Source: Lachnospiraceae bacterium (GTDB lineage: Bacteria; Bacillota; Clostridia; Lachnospirales; Lachnospiraceae). From it: a stretch of DNA of 64,000 bases. The notes below the pieces were generated by a model that was not told where the DNA came from, did no database searches, and saw only the letters and a list, made by a program, of their open reading frames with translations. Shown here one piece after another: positions 24,780-31,983 of this stretch; position 1 is the first letter of the stretch; the number at the start of each line of letters is the position of its first letter. The stretch covers positions 1 to 64,000 of the forward strand of contig CAADYR010000116.1 of the NCBI GenBank assembly GCA_900753305.1. The letters run 5' to 3'. The position numbers and the translations under genes are program-made.

Positions 24780-27416
24780 ATGAGTGATATTGAAAAGGAA
24801 AAATTTATGCGAGGATTGTCAGATTCTCAGGTTAATGAAAGTAAATCAAAGTATGGAACCAATGAACTGACCAAAAAAGAAACTGAGTCACTGTGGTCTA
24901 TGTTTATTGGTGCATTTGACGACATCTGGATTAAAGTATTATGTGCAGCGTTAGTTCTAAAGATTGTTTTAGCTGTATTAGGAGTATTTGTCCCTGCTAT
25001 ATCAGGTGGGAACGATGTCATTGAAATTGTCAGCATTATCATAGCGATTGCTCTTGCAACTGGATTTAGCACATTATCAGAGTATAGAAATACTTCAAGA
25101 AGTGAGGCTCTTCAGGAGGAGTACAATAAAGCCTATGCAAAGGTAATGAGAAATGGAAAACTTGTTAATGTTCTTACAAGTGAAATTGTAAAGGGAGATA
25201 CAATTCTTGTTCAGGCAGGAGATAAGGTTCCGGTTGATGGTGTATTGTTTGAAGGACATATTAAAGTATCTCAGGCTGCATTGAATGGTGAATCGAGAGA
25301 TGAAAACAAGACAGCTGCCAATAATATGGATGAAGCAGAATCTACAGATTACAGTTCAGCAAGTAAAGTATTCATGGGATCTGTTGTAACTTCTGGTGAA
25401 GGCTACATGGTTGCAACAGTTATTGGTGATGAGTCAGAACTAGGTAAAATCAATAAAGCTTTAACAGATGACAGTGAAGAGGAAGAAAGAAAAGATACTT
25501 CCAGTTTAAAACTTGAAGTAGTAGCGGCTGGAATTGGAAAATTAGGTGTATCAGCGGCAGCAATTGCAGGAATTTTACATGTTGTTCTTACTTTGGTTAG
25601 AGCGAATGAAGCAATAACTGTTGTTACAGTTCTTCTTTTAGTGGCTGAGGCAGTAATGCTTATGGCTTCTATTGTAATTATGGCTGTTCCGGAAGGACTT
25701 CCAATGATGAACAGTTTGGTTCAGTCAATGAATACTGAATCAATGTATAAGAAAAATATTCTTGTCAGCCATAAGGCAGCATTCTCAGATTCAGCTTATA
25801 TGAATGTTTTGTTCAGTGATAAAACAGGAACTATTACCCAGGGTAATTTATCATTGGTTGAATTTATTACCGGAGATGGAAAAATTGTTGACAATATTCA
25901 GAGCAGAGAATTTATTGAAGCTATTACTTTAAACAATCTTGCCAAAATTTCATCTGAAGGTAAAGCAATAGGAAGCAACAATATGGATAGAGCATTGCTT
26001 TCATATGCAATTAACAATGGTTATGATGATACAAAAAATGATCCTGATAAAATTGAAGATATCAGTGGTTTTGATTCTGAAAAGAAATGTGCTACTGTTA
26101 AATTAAAGAATGGTATTGTTTATTGGAAAGGTGCTACTGAGAATATTATTGATCAGGTAACACATTATATGCTTCCGGATGGAGAAGAAAAAGAATTTAC
26201 TGCAAGTGATAAGAAAAATGTTGAAGATCAAATGCTGGCAGAAGCTAAGAGAACAATGAAGCTTCTTTCTGTAGCTAAAATTGGTAATGGAAAGACTGTT
26301 CTTATGGCAGTATTGTGCTTGCGTGATAATGTTAGAACAGATGCCATTGAAACCGTTGAGATTTTAAATCATGCAGGCATTCAGGTAGTAATGGTTACTG
26401 GTGATGCAGAAGAAACAGCAGTAGCAATTGCTAAAGAAGCAGGAATACTTAAAGATGAAAACAAGGATGTTGTACTTACACATGAGCAGTTAGAGAAAAT
26501 GTCAGACGATGAGCTTAAAAAGGTTCTTCCTAACTTAAAAGTTGTAAGTAGAGCGAAACCACTTGATAAGAAGAGACTGGTATCTGCTTCACAGCAGCTT
26601 GATAATGTATGTGGTATGACTGGTGATGGTGTTAATGATGCTCCAGCATTAAAACAGGCGGATATAGGATTTGCAATGGGTGATGGTACGGCTGTTGCTC
26701 AGGAAGCCGGAGACGTTGTTATTTTGAATAACAGTTTAACATCTATTAAGGATTGTGTACTTAATAGTAGAACAATGGCAAAATCAGTCGGAAAATTCCT
26801 TATTTTCCAGCTTACTGTTAATATTAGTACATTGTTAATGAATATCATTGCGCCAATCCTTGGATGGACAGAACCATTTTCAATTGTTCAGATCTTGTGG
26901 ATTAATCTTATCATGGATACTTTAGCTGCTATGGCATTTGGTGGAGAACCAATTCTTGATAGATATATGAAAGATCAGCCAGCTAAGAGAACAGATAATA
27001 TTTTGACGACATATATTAAATCTGCTATTGGAACAAGCTCTATATTTATTACATTAGGCTCTGTTTTGATCCTTGAAGATGTTGCAGGTATAACAAGTTT
27101 TGTTACCCCCGCCGGATGTGCTGATCCGGAGTTATACAAGAAAACATTTATGTTTGCTTTCTTTATATACTCTATTATTTTCAACAGTTTAAATACCAGA
27201 TCAGAGAGGTTCAATCTGTTTGAACATATTAGTGAGAATAAGAACTTTTTAAGAGTAATGGGTGCAATTTTCGTCCTCCAGACAATTATTATTGAGATTG
27301 GTGGAAAAGTATTTGAAACAATGATGCTTAATATAAAGGCGTTACTTGTTTCTATGGTTTTGGCTATTTTGATCATTCCAGTTGATTTGATCAGAAAGGC
27401 AATTGTATCCAGATAA
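24780..27416 (+). CDS. P-type calcium-transporting ATPase (P2-type)
   Basis: The 878-residue membrane pump has all core motifs: the actuator segment with ALNGES (TGES-like), PEGLP in the membrane, the phosphorylated Asp347 in SDKTGT, KGATENI nucleotide site, MVTGDAEETA and TGDGVNDAPALK. Membrane helix distribution (two N-terminal pairs, then six at the C-terminus) and overall pattern fit P2A/P2B calcium pumps. It probably exports Ca2+ or Mn2+. The ATG at 24780 lies 12 bases after GAGGAGG. Its place between the TerD tandem and a HAD gene suggests it sets the metal level sensed by TerD proteins, taking the membrane-protein slot that TerC fills elsewhere; this is inference. Terminators flank it on both sides. 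Confidence 0.9.
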   Translation: MSDIEKEKFMRGLSDSQVNESKSKYGTNELTKKETESLWSMFIGAFDDIWIKVLCAALVLKIVLAVLGVFVPAISGGNDVIEIVSIIIAIALATGFSTLSEYRNTSRSEALQEEYNKAYAKVMRNGKLVNVLTSEIVKGDTILVQAGDKVPVDGVLFEGHIKVSQAALNGESRDENKTAANNMDEAESTDYSSASKVFMGSVVTSGEGYMVATVIGDESELGKINKALTDDSEEEERKDTSSLKLEVVAAGIGKLGVSAAAIAGILHVVLTLVRANEAITVVTVLLLVAEAVMLMASIVIMAVPEGLPMMNSLVQSMNTESMYKKNILVSHKAAFSDSAYMNVLFSDKTGTITQGNLSLVEFITGDGKIVDNIQSREFIEAITLNNLAKISSEGKAIGSNNMDRALLSYAINNGYDDTKNDPDKIEDISGFDSEKKCATVKLKNGIVYWKGATENIIDQVTHYMLPDGEEKEFTASDKKNVEDQMLAEAKRTMKLLSVAKIGNGKTVLMAVLCLRDNVRTDAIETVEILNHAGIQVVMVTGDAEETAVAIAKEAGILKDENKDVVLTHEQLEKMSDDELKKVLPNLKVVSRAKPLDKKRLVSASQQLDNVCGMTGDGVNDAPALKQADIGFAMGDGTAVAQEAGDVVILNNSLTSIKDCVLNSRTMAKSVGKFLIFQLTVNISTLLMNIIAPILGWTEPFSIVQILWINLIMDTLAAMAFGGEPILDRYMKDQPAKRTDNILTTYIKSAIGTSSIFITLGSVLILEDVAGITSFVTPAGCADPELYKKTFMFAFFIYSIIFNSLNTRSERFNLFEHISENKNFLRVMGAIFVLQTIIIEIGGKVFETMMLNIKALLVSMVLAILIIPVDLIRKAIVSR

Positions 27417-27435
27417 ATAAATCATATGAAATATG

Positions 27436-27472
27436 GAGGTGTGGTACATGGTGAAGTATCACACCTCTTTTT
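27436..27472 (+). terminator. Terminator after the P-type ATPase
   Basis: GAGGTGTGGTAC and GTATCACACCTC pair over 12 positions (one G-U) and are followed by TTTTT. It sits just before the HAD gene. Confidence 0.88.
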
Positions 27473-27485
27473 AGGAGACAGGGTA

Positions 27486-28250
27486 ATGAATATATTATGC
27501 ACAGATTTGGATAATACAATTATTTATTCTTATAAACATAATATTGGAAAAGAAAAAATAAATGTTGAAATTTACCAGGGCAGGGAAATATCATTTATCA
27601 CGAAGAAAACATATAATTTACTTGAAAGGCTAAAGAAAGAGTACGTCATAGTTCCAACGACGACCAGAACGATAGAACAATATAAGAGAATTGATCTCGG
27701 AATTGGAGAATTTACATATGCATTGGTATGCAATGGTGGTGTATTGTTAATTAATGGAGAACGGGATAATGAGTGGTATGAAGCTTCATTACAACTGGTT
27801 AATGAGAGTAATTCTGAATTAGAAAAGGCAATGTCACTATTGACTGGTGATGCACGAAGAAAGTTTGAACTAAGGTTCATTGAAAAATTATTTGTATTTA
27901 CAAAATGCAATGACCCTTATGAAGTGGTACAAAATCTAAAAACACAATTAGATACAGAGTTAGTCGATGTTTTTAATAATGGAGAAAAAGTATATGTTGT
28001 TCCAAAAAAATTGAGTAAAGGAATAGCAATAAATCGATTAAGAGAAAAATTACATCCTGAATATATAATTGCAGCGGGTGATAGTGAATTTGATGTATCC
28101 ATGGTTGAGGAAGCAGATTATGGTATAGTACCACATGGATTTACTTATATGTATAACTGTAAAAAAAATCTACTGGAAATGGAAGAAGATACAATTTTTT
28201 CAGAAGCATTATCAGAGAAAGTATTAACAATAAAGGCAGAGTTAAACTGA
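27486..28250 (+). CDS. HAD-superfamily phosphatase of the Ter locus
   Basis: The 254-residue protein is a Cof/sucrose-phosphatase-type HAD hydrolase: motif I CTDLDNT (Asp7 and Asp9), motif II near VPTTTRT, Lys in KKLSKG and motif IV AAGDSEFDVSM. A cap domain lies in the middle (about 75-180). Such enzymes remove phosphate from small molecules; in Ter loci a HAD is part of the predicted metabolite pathway and may dephosphorylate the PRTase product. The ATG at 27486 has GGAGACAGGG upstream; an earlier start at 27426 would place the terminator hairpin inside the gene. Expression must come from read-through or from a promoter I could not identify. Confidence 0.85.
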   Translation: MNILCTDLDNTIIYSYKHNIGKEKINVEIYQGREISFITKKTYNLLERLKKEYVIVPTTTRTIEQYKRIDLGIGEFTYALVCNGGVLLINGERDNEWYEASLQLVNESNSELEKAMSLLTGDARRKFELRFIEKLFVFTKCNDPYEVVQNLKTQLDTELVDVFNNGEKVYVVPKKLSKGIAINRLREKLHPEYIIAAGDSEFDVSMVEEADYGIVPHGFTYMYNCKKNLLEMEEDTIFSEALSEKVLTIKAELN

Positions 28251-28267
28251 TCAGACTCTGCCTGTTA
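28235..28267. terminator. Hairpin at the HAD/AIM24 convergence
   Basis: GGCAGAGT (28235-28242) and ACTCTGCC (28255-28262) pair perfectly and overlap the HAD stop codon; the T tract is poor (TGTTATTT). Confidence 0.5.
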
Positions 28268-28306
28268 TTTACCCCTTTGTGAGAGATGTTTAAAGTTTGT
28301 TACGGC

Positions 28307-29011
28307 TTAATCCATGCTTACTTTGATTCCGCCCTTTCTTTCGGAAGGTTGGATAATAACAGAGACATTTGCTCCGGCATGCCATTCAAACTGATATGAT
28401 TCTCCGGATGTTTGCCCAATAAATGTTTTCCAGGAAACATCAGCAGTTACACTTGGATCGCAGTGACCATTGCCGACCCAGCAAATAACCGCATCAGGAT
28501 CTACAGATATTGTATTATTGTTACCAACATTACTTAATACGATTGGATTACCATCTGATAATACTGCAACGTATGCATTTCTGCCTCTGGCTGTAAGTGT
28601 AGAAGTAGCAAGACCTTTTTGAGAAAGTACACCAACACCGATAAAGCGAACACTATAATCGCAATCTTGCGTAAATGCCAGGATATTTTCAGATTCGACT
28701 GAAACGGTTTCGCCTTGCTCTAAATGATATATAACAACATGCTGACCATAGTCTGCATAATATGTAACAGAATCACCATTTAAGTTAACCTTCATTAATG
28801 GAAGGTTTTCGCCTGTTACTCTACGGGCCAGTTGTCCTAATAAAGCCTGCCCGATATTATTTTGAGGACCAAGCAATACTTTTTCAAATTTATAATTTTT
28901 GGGGCCAACATTGTCTCCGGCTATAAATGCTCCTGCTTTGACAAAAAGTACATCGTTACCGGTACATGTTACTTTTAAAGTTAATTCGTTAACTGTTTCA
29001 AATGATAACAT
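28307..29011 (-). CDS. AIM24-family (DUF124) protein
   Basis: The 234-residue protein is an all-beta AIM24/TIGR00266-type protein, recognisable from VKAGAFIAGDN near the start, the middle LPLMKVNLNGDSVTYYADYG, and the C-terminal half with VGVLSQKGLA and IVLSNVGNNNTISVDPDAVI. AIM24 proteins in bacteria often sit beside TerD genes and share structural similarity with TRAP-like rings; the bacterial function is unknown. GGGAGG lies before the ATG on the minus strand. It is 36 bases downstream of the extended TerD gene and must share its promoter. Confidence 0.85.
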   Translation of the reverse strand: MLSFETVNELTLKVTCTGNDVLFVKAGAFIAGDNVGPKNYKFEKVLLGPQNNIGQALLGQLARRVTGENLPLMKVNLNGDSVTYYADYGQHVVIYHLEQGETVSVESENILAFTQDCDYSVRFIGVGVLSQKGLATSTLTARGRNAYVAVLSDGNPIVLSNVGNNNTISVDPDAVICWVGNGHCDPSVTADVSWKTFIGQTSGESYQFEWHAGANVSVIIQPSERKGGIKVSMD

Positions 29012-29047
29012 TGAGTATCCTCCCTTATTTTATTTAAATAAATCAGT

Positions 29048-29800
29048 TTAAACCACCTGGACTCCATATAGTTCACAAAGTCCCGCAAGATCTCTGGCAA
29101 CACCATTCCCGATAGCATTAAATTTCCAGATACCATTATAACGATATATTTCACCGATCATCATAGAGGTAATATTGGAATAATATTCTTTCATTTTGAA
29201 ACTGACCAGTTCGTTATTGGAACTATCCATGATGCGGATATATGCATCTTTAAGCATGCTGAAATTCAGATGTTTTTCAATAGCTTCGTTTATTGTAAGC
29301 ACAAAAACTATCTTTGAAACGTCAGGATTGAGTTTAGTAAAATCTATAGAAATAATTTCCCGGTCTTGTCCCTGGTCAGTAGAAAAAACTGTACTGCCGT
29401 CCGGACTGGTTTCCTGACCATAAAAAACGAACCATGAATCACCAATGACTTTTCCTGTATTATCCAGAAGAAAAGCAGATACATCCACATCGCAATCGGG
29501 ATTTGTAACGTTCCACCCAAGCTTTGCATTGATTTTGGTAAGTCCCGTTTGATTTTCAATTGCAAACTTCTGACCTTTCTCAATCTGCCTGATCAAAGGT
29601 GGAATGGCTTTGACCGTAATAGGTGTATTTCCTGTTATATTGTGAATGTCATTTGATTCCACAGGAGAGACATAATTTTTAGTGGAAGTGTTAGAAGATA
29701 TGTCACAAGAAGATTTGGAACCTTGAATTTTAATATTGTTTATTGTCATAACAGTTTGTTTATTAACTGCACCAGACGATTTCATGGGTATGTTGATCAT
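29048..29800 (-). CDS. TerD-family protein with a 70-residue N-terminal extension
   Basis: The 250-residue protein has a C-terminal TerD domain (about 73-250) with INAKLGWNVTNPDCDVDVSA, a second acidic loop containing STDQGQDRE, and the end GIWKFNAIGNGVARDLAGLC. The first calcium site keeps Asp residues (DCDVDVSA); the usual GDNLTG loop is altered to FSTDQGQD. The N-terminal 70 residues are Ser/Thr/Asn-rich and probably flexible. AAAGGG lies eight bases upstream of the ATG. It has its own strong promoter, overlapped by a 37-base palindrome, and is followed by the AIM24 gene. Confidence 0.9.
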   Translation of the reverse strand: MINIPMKSSGAVNKQTVMTINNIKIQGSKSSCDISSNTSTKNYVSPVESNDIHNITGNTPITVKAIPPLIRQIEKGQKFAIENQTGLTKINAKLGWNVTNPDCDVDVSAFLLDNTGKVIGDSWFVFYGQETSPDGSTVFSTDQGQDREIISIDFTKLNPDVSKIVFVLTINEAIEKHLNFSMLKDAYIRIMDSSNNELVSFKMKEYYSNITSMMIGEIYRYNGIWKFNAIGNGVARDLAGLCELYGVQVV

Positions 29801-29847
29801 ATTGATTGCCCTTTCAGTTAATATAAGTTATACTTCTACAAATAATA

Positions 29848-29875
29848 ATTTTACTCATCTTTGTAAAAATGTCAA
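29848..29875 (-). promoter_or_regulatory. Strong sigma-A promoter of the TerD-AIM24 pair
   Basis: On the minus strand TTGACA (complement of 29870-29875), 16-base spacer, TAAAAT (complement of 29848-29853). The palindrome at 29860-29896 covers its -35 element. Confidence 0.75.
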
Positions 29876-29896
29876 ATTATTTGATATTTTTACAAA
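29860..29896. promoter_or_regulatory. 37-base near-perfect palindrome over the -35 element
   Basis: The outer arms TTTGTAAAAAT and ATTTTTACAAA match exactly, and the inner arms CAAAT and ATTTG also match. Only one pair (positions 12 and 26 of the palindrome) mismatches, as G and T. It is an excellent candidate repressor operator. Confidence 0.6.
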
Positions 29897-29970
29897 AAGG
29901 ATGGAATTGAATATTATTTATAAAAATATAATTGTTTAGAATAAAATAGTAATCTTGTCCATATACTATA

Positions 29971-30021
29971 AGCAGATGACAGCAGCGGATACATGCACAG
30001 CAGTGTATCATCTGCTGTCAT
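29971..30021 (+). promoter_or_regulatory. Leader with two mutually exclusive hairpins
   Basis: AGCAGATGA (29971-29979) pairs with TCATCTGCT (30008-30016), whereas ATGACAGCAG (29976-29985) pairs with CTGCTGTCAT (30012-30021). The arms overlap, so only one can form at once. It lies 30 bases before the gene at 30051. Confidence 0.5.
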
Positions 30022-30050
30022 AAATAGAGAATAAGGATAGGAGAGAGACT

Positions 30051-30269
30051 ATGGCAAGAGGGGCTAGAAAGTCGTTGCAGGAGAAAATCTCACAGAAGGA
30101 AGAACTGATCGAAGCTTTGACCACCAGACTTAAGAAAGAAAAAGAAGAACTGAATGAATTAGTTCAACAGCAAAAGATGGAAGAACTGGATGAGCTGCGT
30201 GCAGCAGTGGAAAAATCAGGGATGGAGATACATGATATTATCCAATTGGCACAGGCACAAATGAGCTGA
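30051..30269 (+). CDS. Small coiled-coil protein
   Basis: The 72-residue protein starts MARGARKSLQEKISQKEELI and is a continuous charged coiled coil (about 8-50), ending in a helical segment with IIQLAQAQM. The basic first residues followed by a coiled coil recall small nucleoid-associated or flagellar-chaperone-like proteins, but I recognise no family. AGGAGAGAG is well placed before the ATG. A leader with two alternative hairpins precedes it, and a terminator-like repeat that encloses the asnS promoter follows it, so it is a single-gene unit at the right edge of the Ter island. Confidence 0.72.
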   Translation: MARGARKSLQEKISQKEELIEALTTRLKKEKEELNELVQQQKMEELDELRAAVEKSGMEIHDIIQLAQAQMS

Positions 30270-30320
30270 TTGATTTCGTTAGCGCACGAATCGAGCACTA
30301 AATTGACAAAATTTACAATA

Positions 30321-30391
30321 AAAAAAGTCCAAATACATTGCGTACATAGCCTAAAGTGGGTATAATGGAAAGCATGTAATGGACTTTTTTT
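30321..30391. terminator. Long terminator-like inverted repeat enclosing the asnS promoter
   Basis: AAAAAAAGTCCA (30321-30332) pairs with TGGACTTTTTTT (30380-30391), with further pairing just inside (ATACAT with ATGTAA). The T run suits termination of the upstream gene. The asnS promoter lies inside, so asnS RNA contains only the right arm. Confidence 0.6.
30338..30366 (+). promoter_or_regulatory. Sigma-A promoter of asnS
   Basis: TTGCGT (30338-30343), 17 bases, perfect TATAAT (30361-30366); about 40 bases before the start codon. No T-box leader is present. Confidence 0.7.
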
Positions 30392-30406
30392 AGTAGGAGG
30401 TTTCTT

Positions 30407-31792
30407 ATGATAAACATTAGAGATTTATACCGCAATTATAAAGAGTATGCGGATAAAGAAGTGACGATAGGAGGATGGTTAAGAAGCAAGAGAGATTCCA
30501 AGACTTTTGGCTTTTTAGTGGTAAATGATGGTACATTTTTTGAACCACTTCAGGTTGTATACAGTGATGCATTGGCTAATTTTGCAGATATTTCCAAACT
30601 TAATGTAGGTGCAGCAGTCATTGCAACAGGTATTGTAACACTGACTCCTGACGCAAAACAACCTTTTGAAATTCAGGCAACAGCAGTAGAAGTAGAGGGC
30701 GATTCCACACCGGATTATCCTTTACAGAAGAAGCGTCACAGCTTCGAATATCTGCGTACTATTTCTCATTTAAGACCTCGTACTAATACATTTCAGGCTG
30801 TATTCAGAGTACGTTCTCTGTGTGCATATGCAATCCACAAGTTCTTCCAGGAGAGAGATTTCGTGTATGTACATACACCATTGATCACAGGAAGTGACTG
30901 TGAAGGTGCAGGAGAAATGTTTCAGGTAACAACACTGGACTTAAATAACGTACCAATGACACAGGATGGGAAGGTAGATTACAGCAAAGATTTCTTTAAT
31001 AAACCGACTAACCTGACTGTCAGTGGACAGCTTAATGGTGAAACATATGCAATGGCGTTTAAGAATATCTACACATTTGGACCTACATTCCGTGCAGAGA
31101 ATTCCAATACCACCAGACATGCAGCAGAGTTCTGGATGATCGAGCCTGAGATTGCTTTTGCGGATCTTAAGGATGATATGGTGCTTGCAGAGAGCATGTT
31201 AAAATATGTGATCAATTATGTACTGGAGAATGCACCGGAAGAGATGGCTTTCTTTAATCAGTTCGTAGACAAGGGACTGATAGACAGACTGCATCATGTT
31301 GCTACTTCTGAATTTGGACATATTACTTATACAGATGCGATTACTGAATTAGAGAAACACAATGATGAATTTGAATATAAGGTATCATGGGGATGTGATC
31401 TGCAGACTGAGCATGAGAGATATCTGACTGAGAAGGTATTTGGACGTCCGGTATTCGTAACAGACTATCCGAAGGAAATTAAGGCATTCTATATGAAGCT
31501 GAATGAAGACGGCAAGACTGTAGCTGCTATGGATTGTCTGGTACCTGGCATTGGAGAAATCATCGGTGGCAGCCAGAGAGAGGATAAACTGGATATTCTG
31601 GAGCAGAGAATGGCAGAGTGTGGTCTGAACAAGGAAGATTATGAATTCTATCTTGATCTTAGAAGATATGGAAGTACCAGACATGCAGGATTCGGACTCG
31701 GATTTGAAAGATGCGTTATGTATCTGACAGGTATGGGCAACATTCGTGACGTTATCCCATTCCCAAGAACAGTAAATAACTGTGATTTATAA
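30407..31792 (+). CDS. asnS: Asparaginyl-tRNA synthetase
   Basis: AsnRS charges tRNA-Asn with asparagine. The 461-residue class IIb enzyme has an N-terminal OB-fold anticodon domain (about 14-100, VTIGGWLRSKRDSKTFGFLV), then the catalytic domain with ITGSDCEGAGEMFQVTT, motif 2 around TFRAENSNTTRHAAEFWMIE and motif 3 in GFGLGFERCVMYLTG with NIRDVIPFPR at the end. The NTTRHAAEF form is the AsnRS rather than AspRS pattern. AGGAGG precedes the start. It is a monocistronic unit with its own promoter and a good terminator at 31822-31846. It is the first core gene to the right of the accessory island. Confidence 0.97.
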   Translation: MINIRDLYRNYKEYADKEVTIGGWLRSKRDSKTFGFLVVNDGTFFEPLQVVYSDALANFADISKLNVGAAVIATGIVTLTPDAKQPFEIQATAVEVEGDSTPDYPLQKKRHSFEYLRTISHLRPRTNTFQAVFRVRSLCAYAIHKFFQERDFVYVHTPLITGSDCEGAGEMFQVTTLDLNNVPMTQDGKVDYSKDFFNKPTNLTVSGQLNGETYAMAFKNIYTFGPTFRAENSNTTRHAAEFWMIEPEIAFADLKDDMVLAESMLKYVINYVLENAPEEMAFFNQFVDKGLIDRLHHVATSEFGHITYTDAITELEKHNDEFEYKVSWGCDLQTEHERYLTEKVFGRPVFVTDYPKEIKAFYMKLNEDGKTVAAMDCLVPGIGEIIGGSQREDKLDILEQRMAECGLNKEDYEFYLDLRRYGSTRHAGFGLGFERCVMYLTGMGNIRDVIPFPRTVNNCDL

Positions 31793-31821
31793 TTATTCTG
31801 AATAATTACTATATGCGCAAG

Positions 31822-31846
31822 AAGCTCATTTAAATAATGAGCTTTT
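31822..31846 (+). terminator. Terminator after asnS
   Basis: AAGCTCATT and AATGAGCTT form a 9-pair stem around TAAAT, followed by TT(T). Confidence 0.8.
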
Positions 31847-31872
31847 TGTGTCTAAATTGTGAAAAAGTACAA

Positions 31873-31901
31873 TTGACATTATAGGCATGCAACGGTAATA
31901 T
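31873..31901 (+). promoter_or_regulatory. Sigma-A promoter of the nucleotidase gene
   Basis: TTGACA (31873-31878), 17 bases, TAATAT (31896-31901). Confidence 0.7.
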
Positions 31902-31983
31902 GTAGGTATGGCAGTCAAAAAATGGGATTTTATGGAGAATATTCCGTTTATGACTTGCAAAAAATACACAAGGAGGCAGTTTT

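Noticed and set aside
24780..27416. TerC homologue hidden in the island
   Set aside because: No open frame in 10825-30050 has the TerC helix pattern; the only multi-span membrane protein is the P-type ATPase.
28307..29800. Plus-strand reading frames opposite the AIM24 and TerD genes (for example 29196-29417 and 29736-29939)
   Set aside because: They lack ribosome binding sites and are antisense to clear family members.
30270..30406. T-box leader before asnS; likewise before glyS (48051-48075) and alaS (51652-51715)
   Set aside because: The leaders are too short and lack the T-box conserved sequence and specifier stem.
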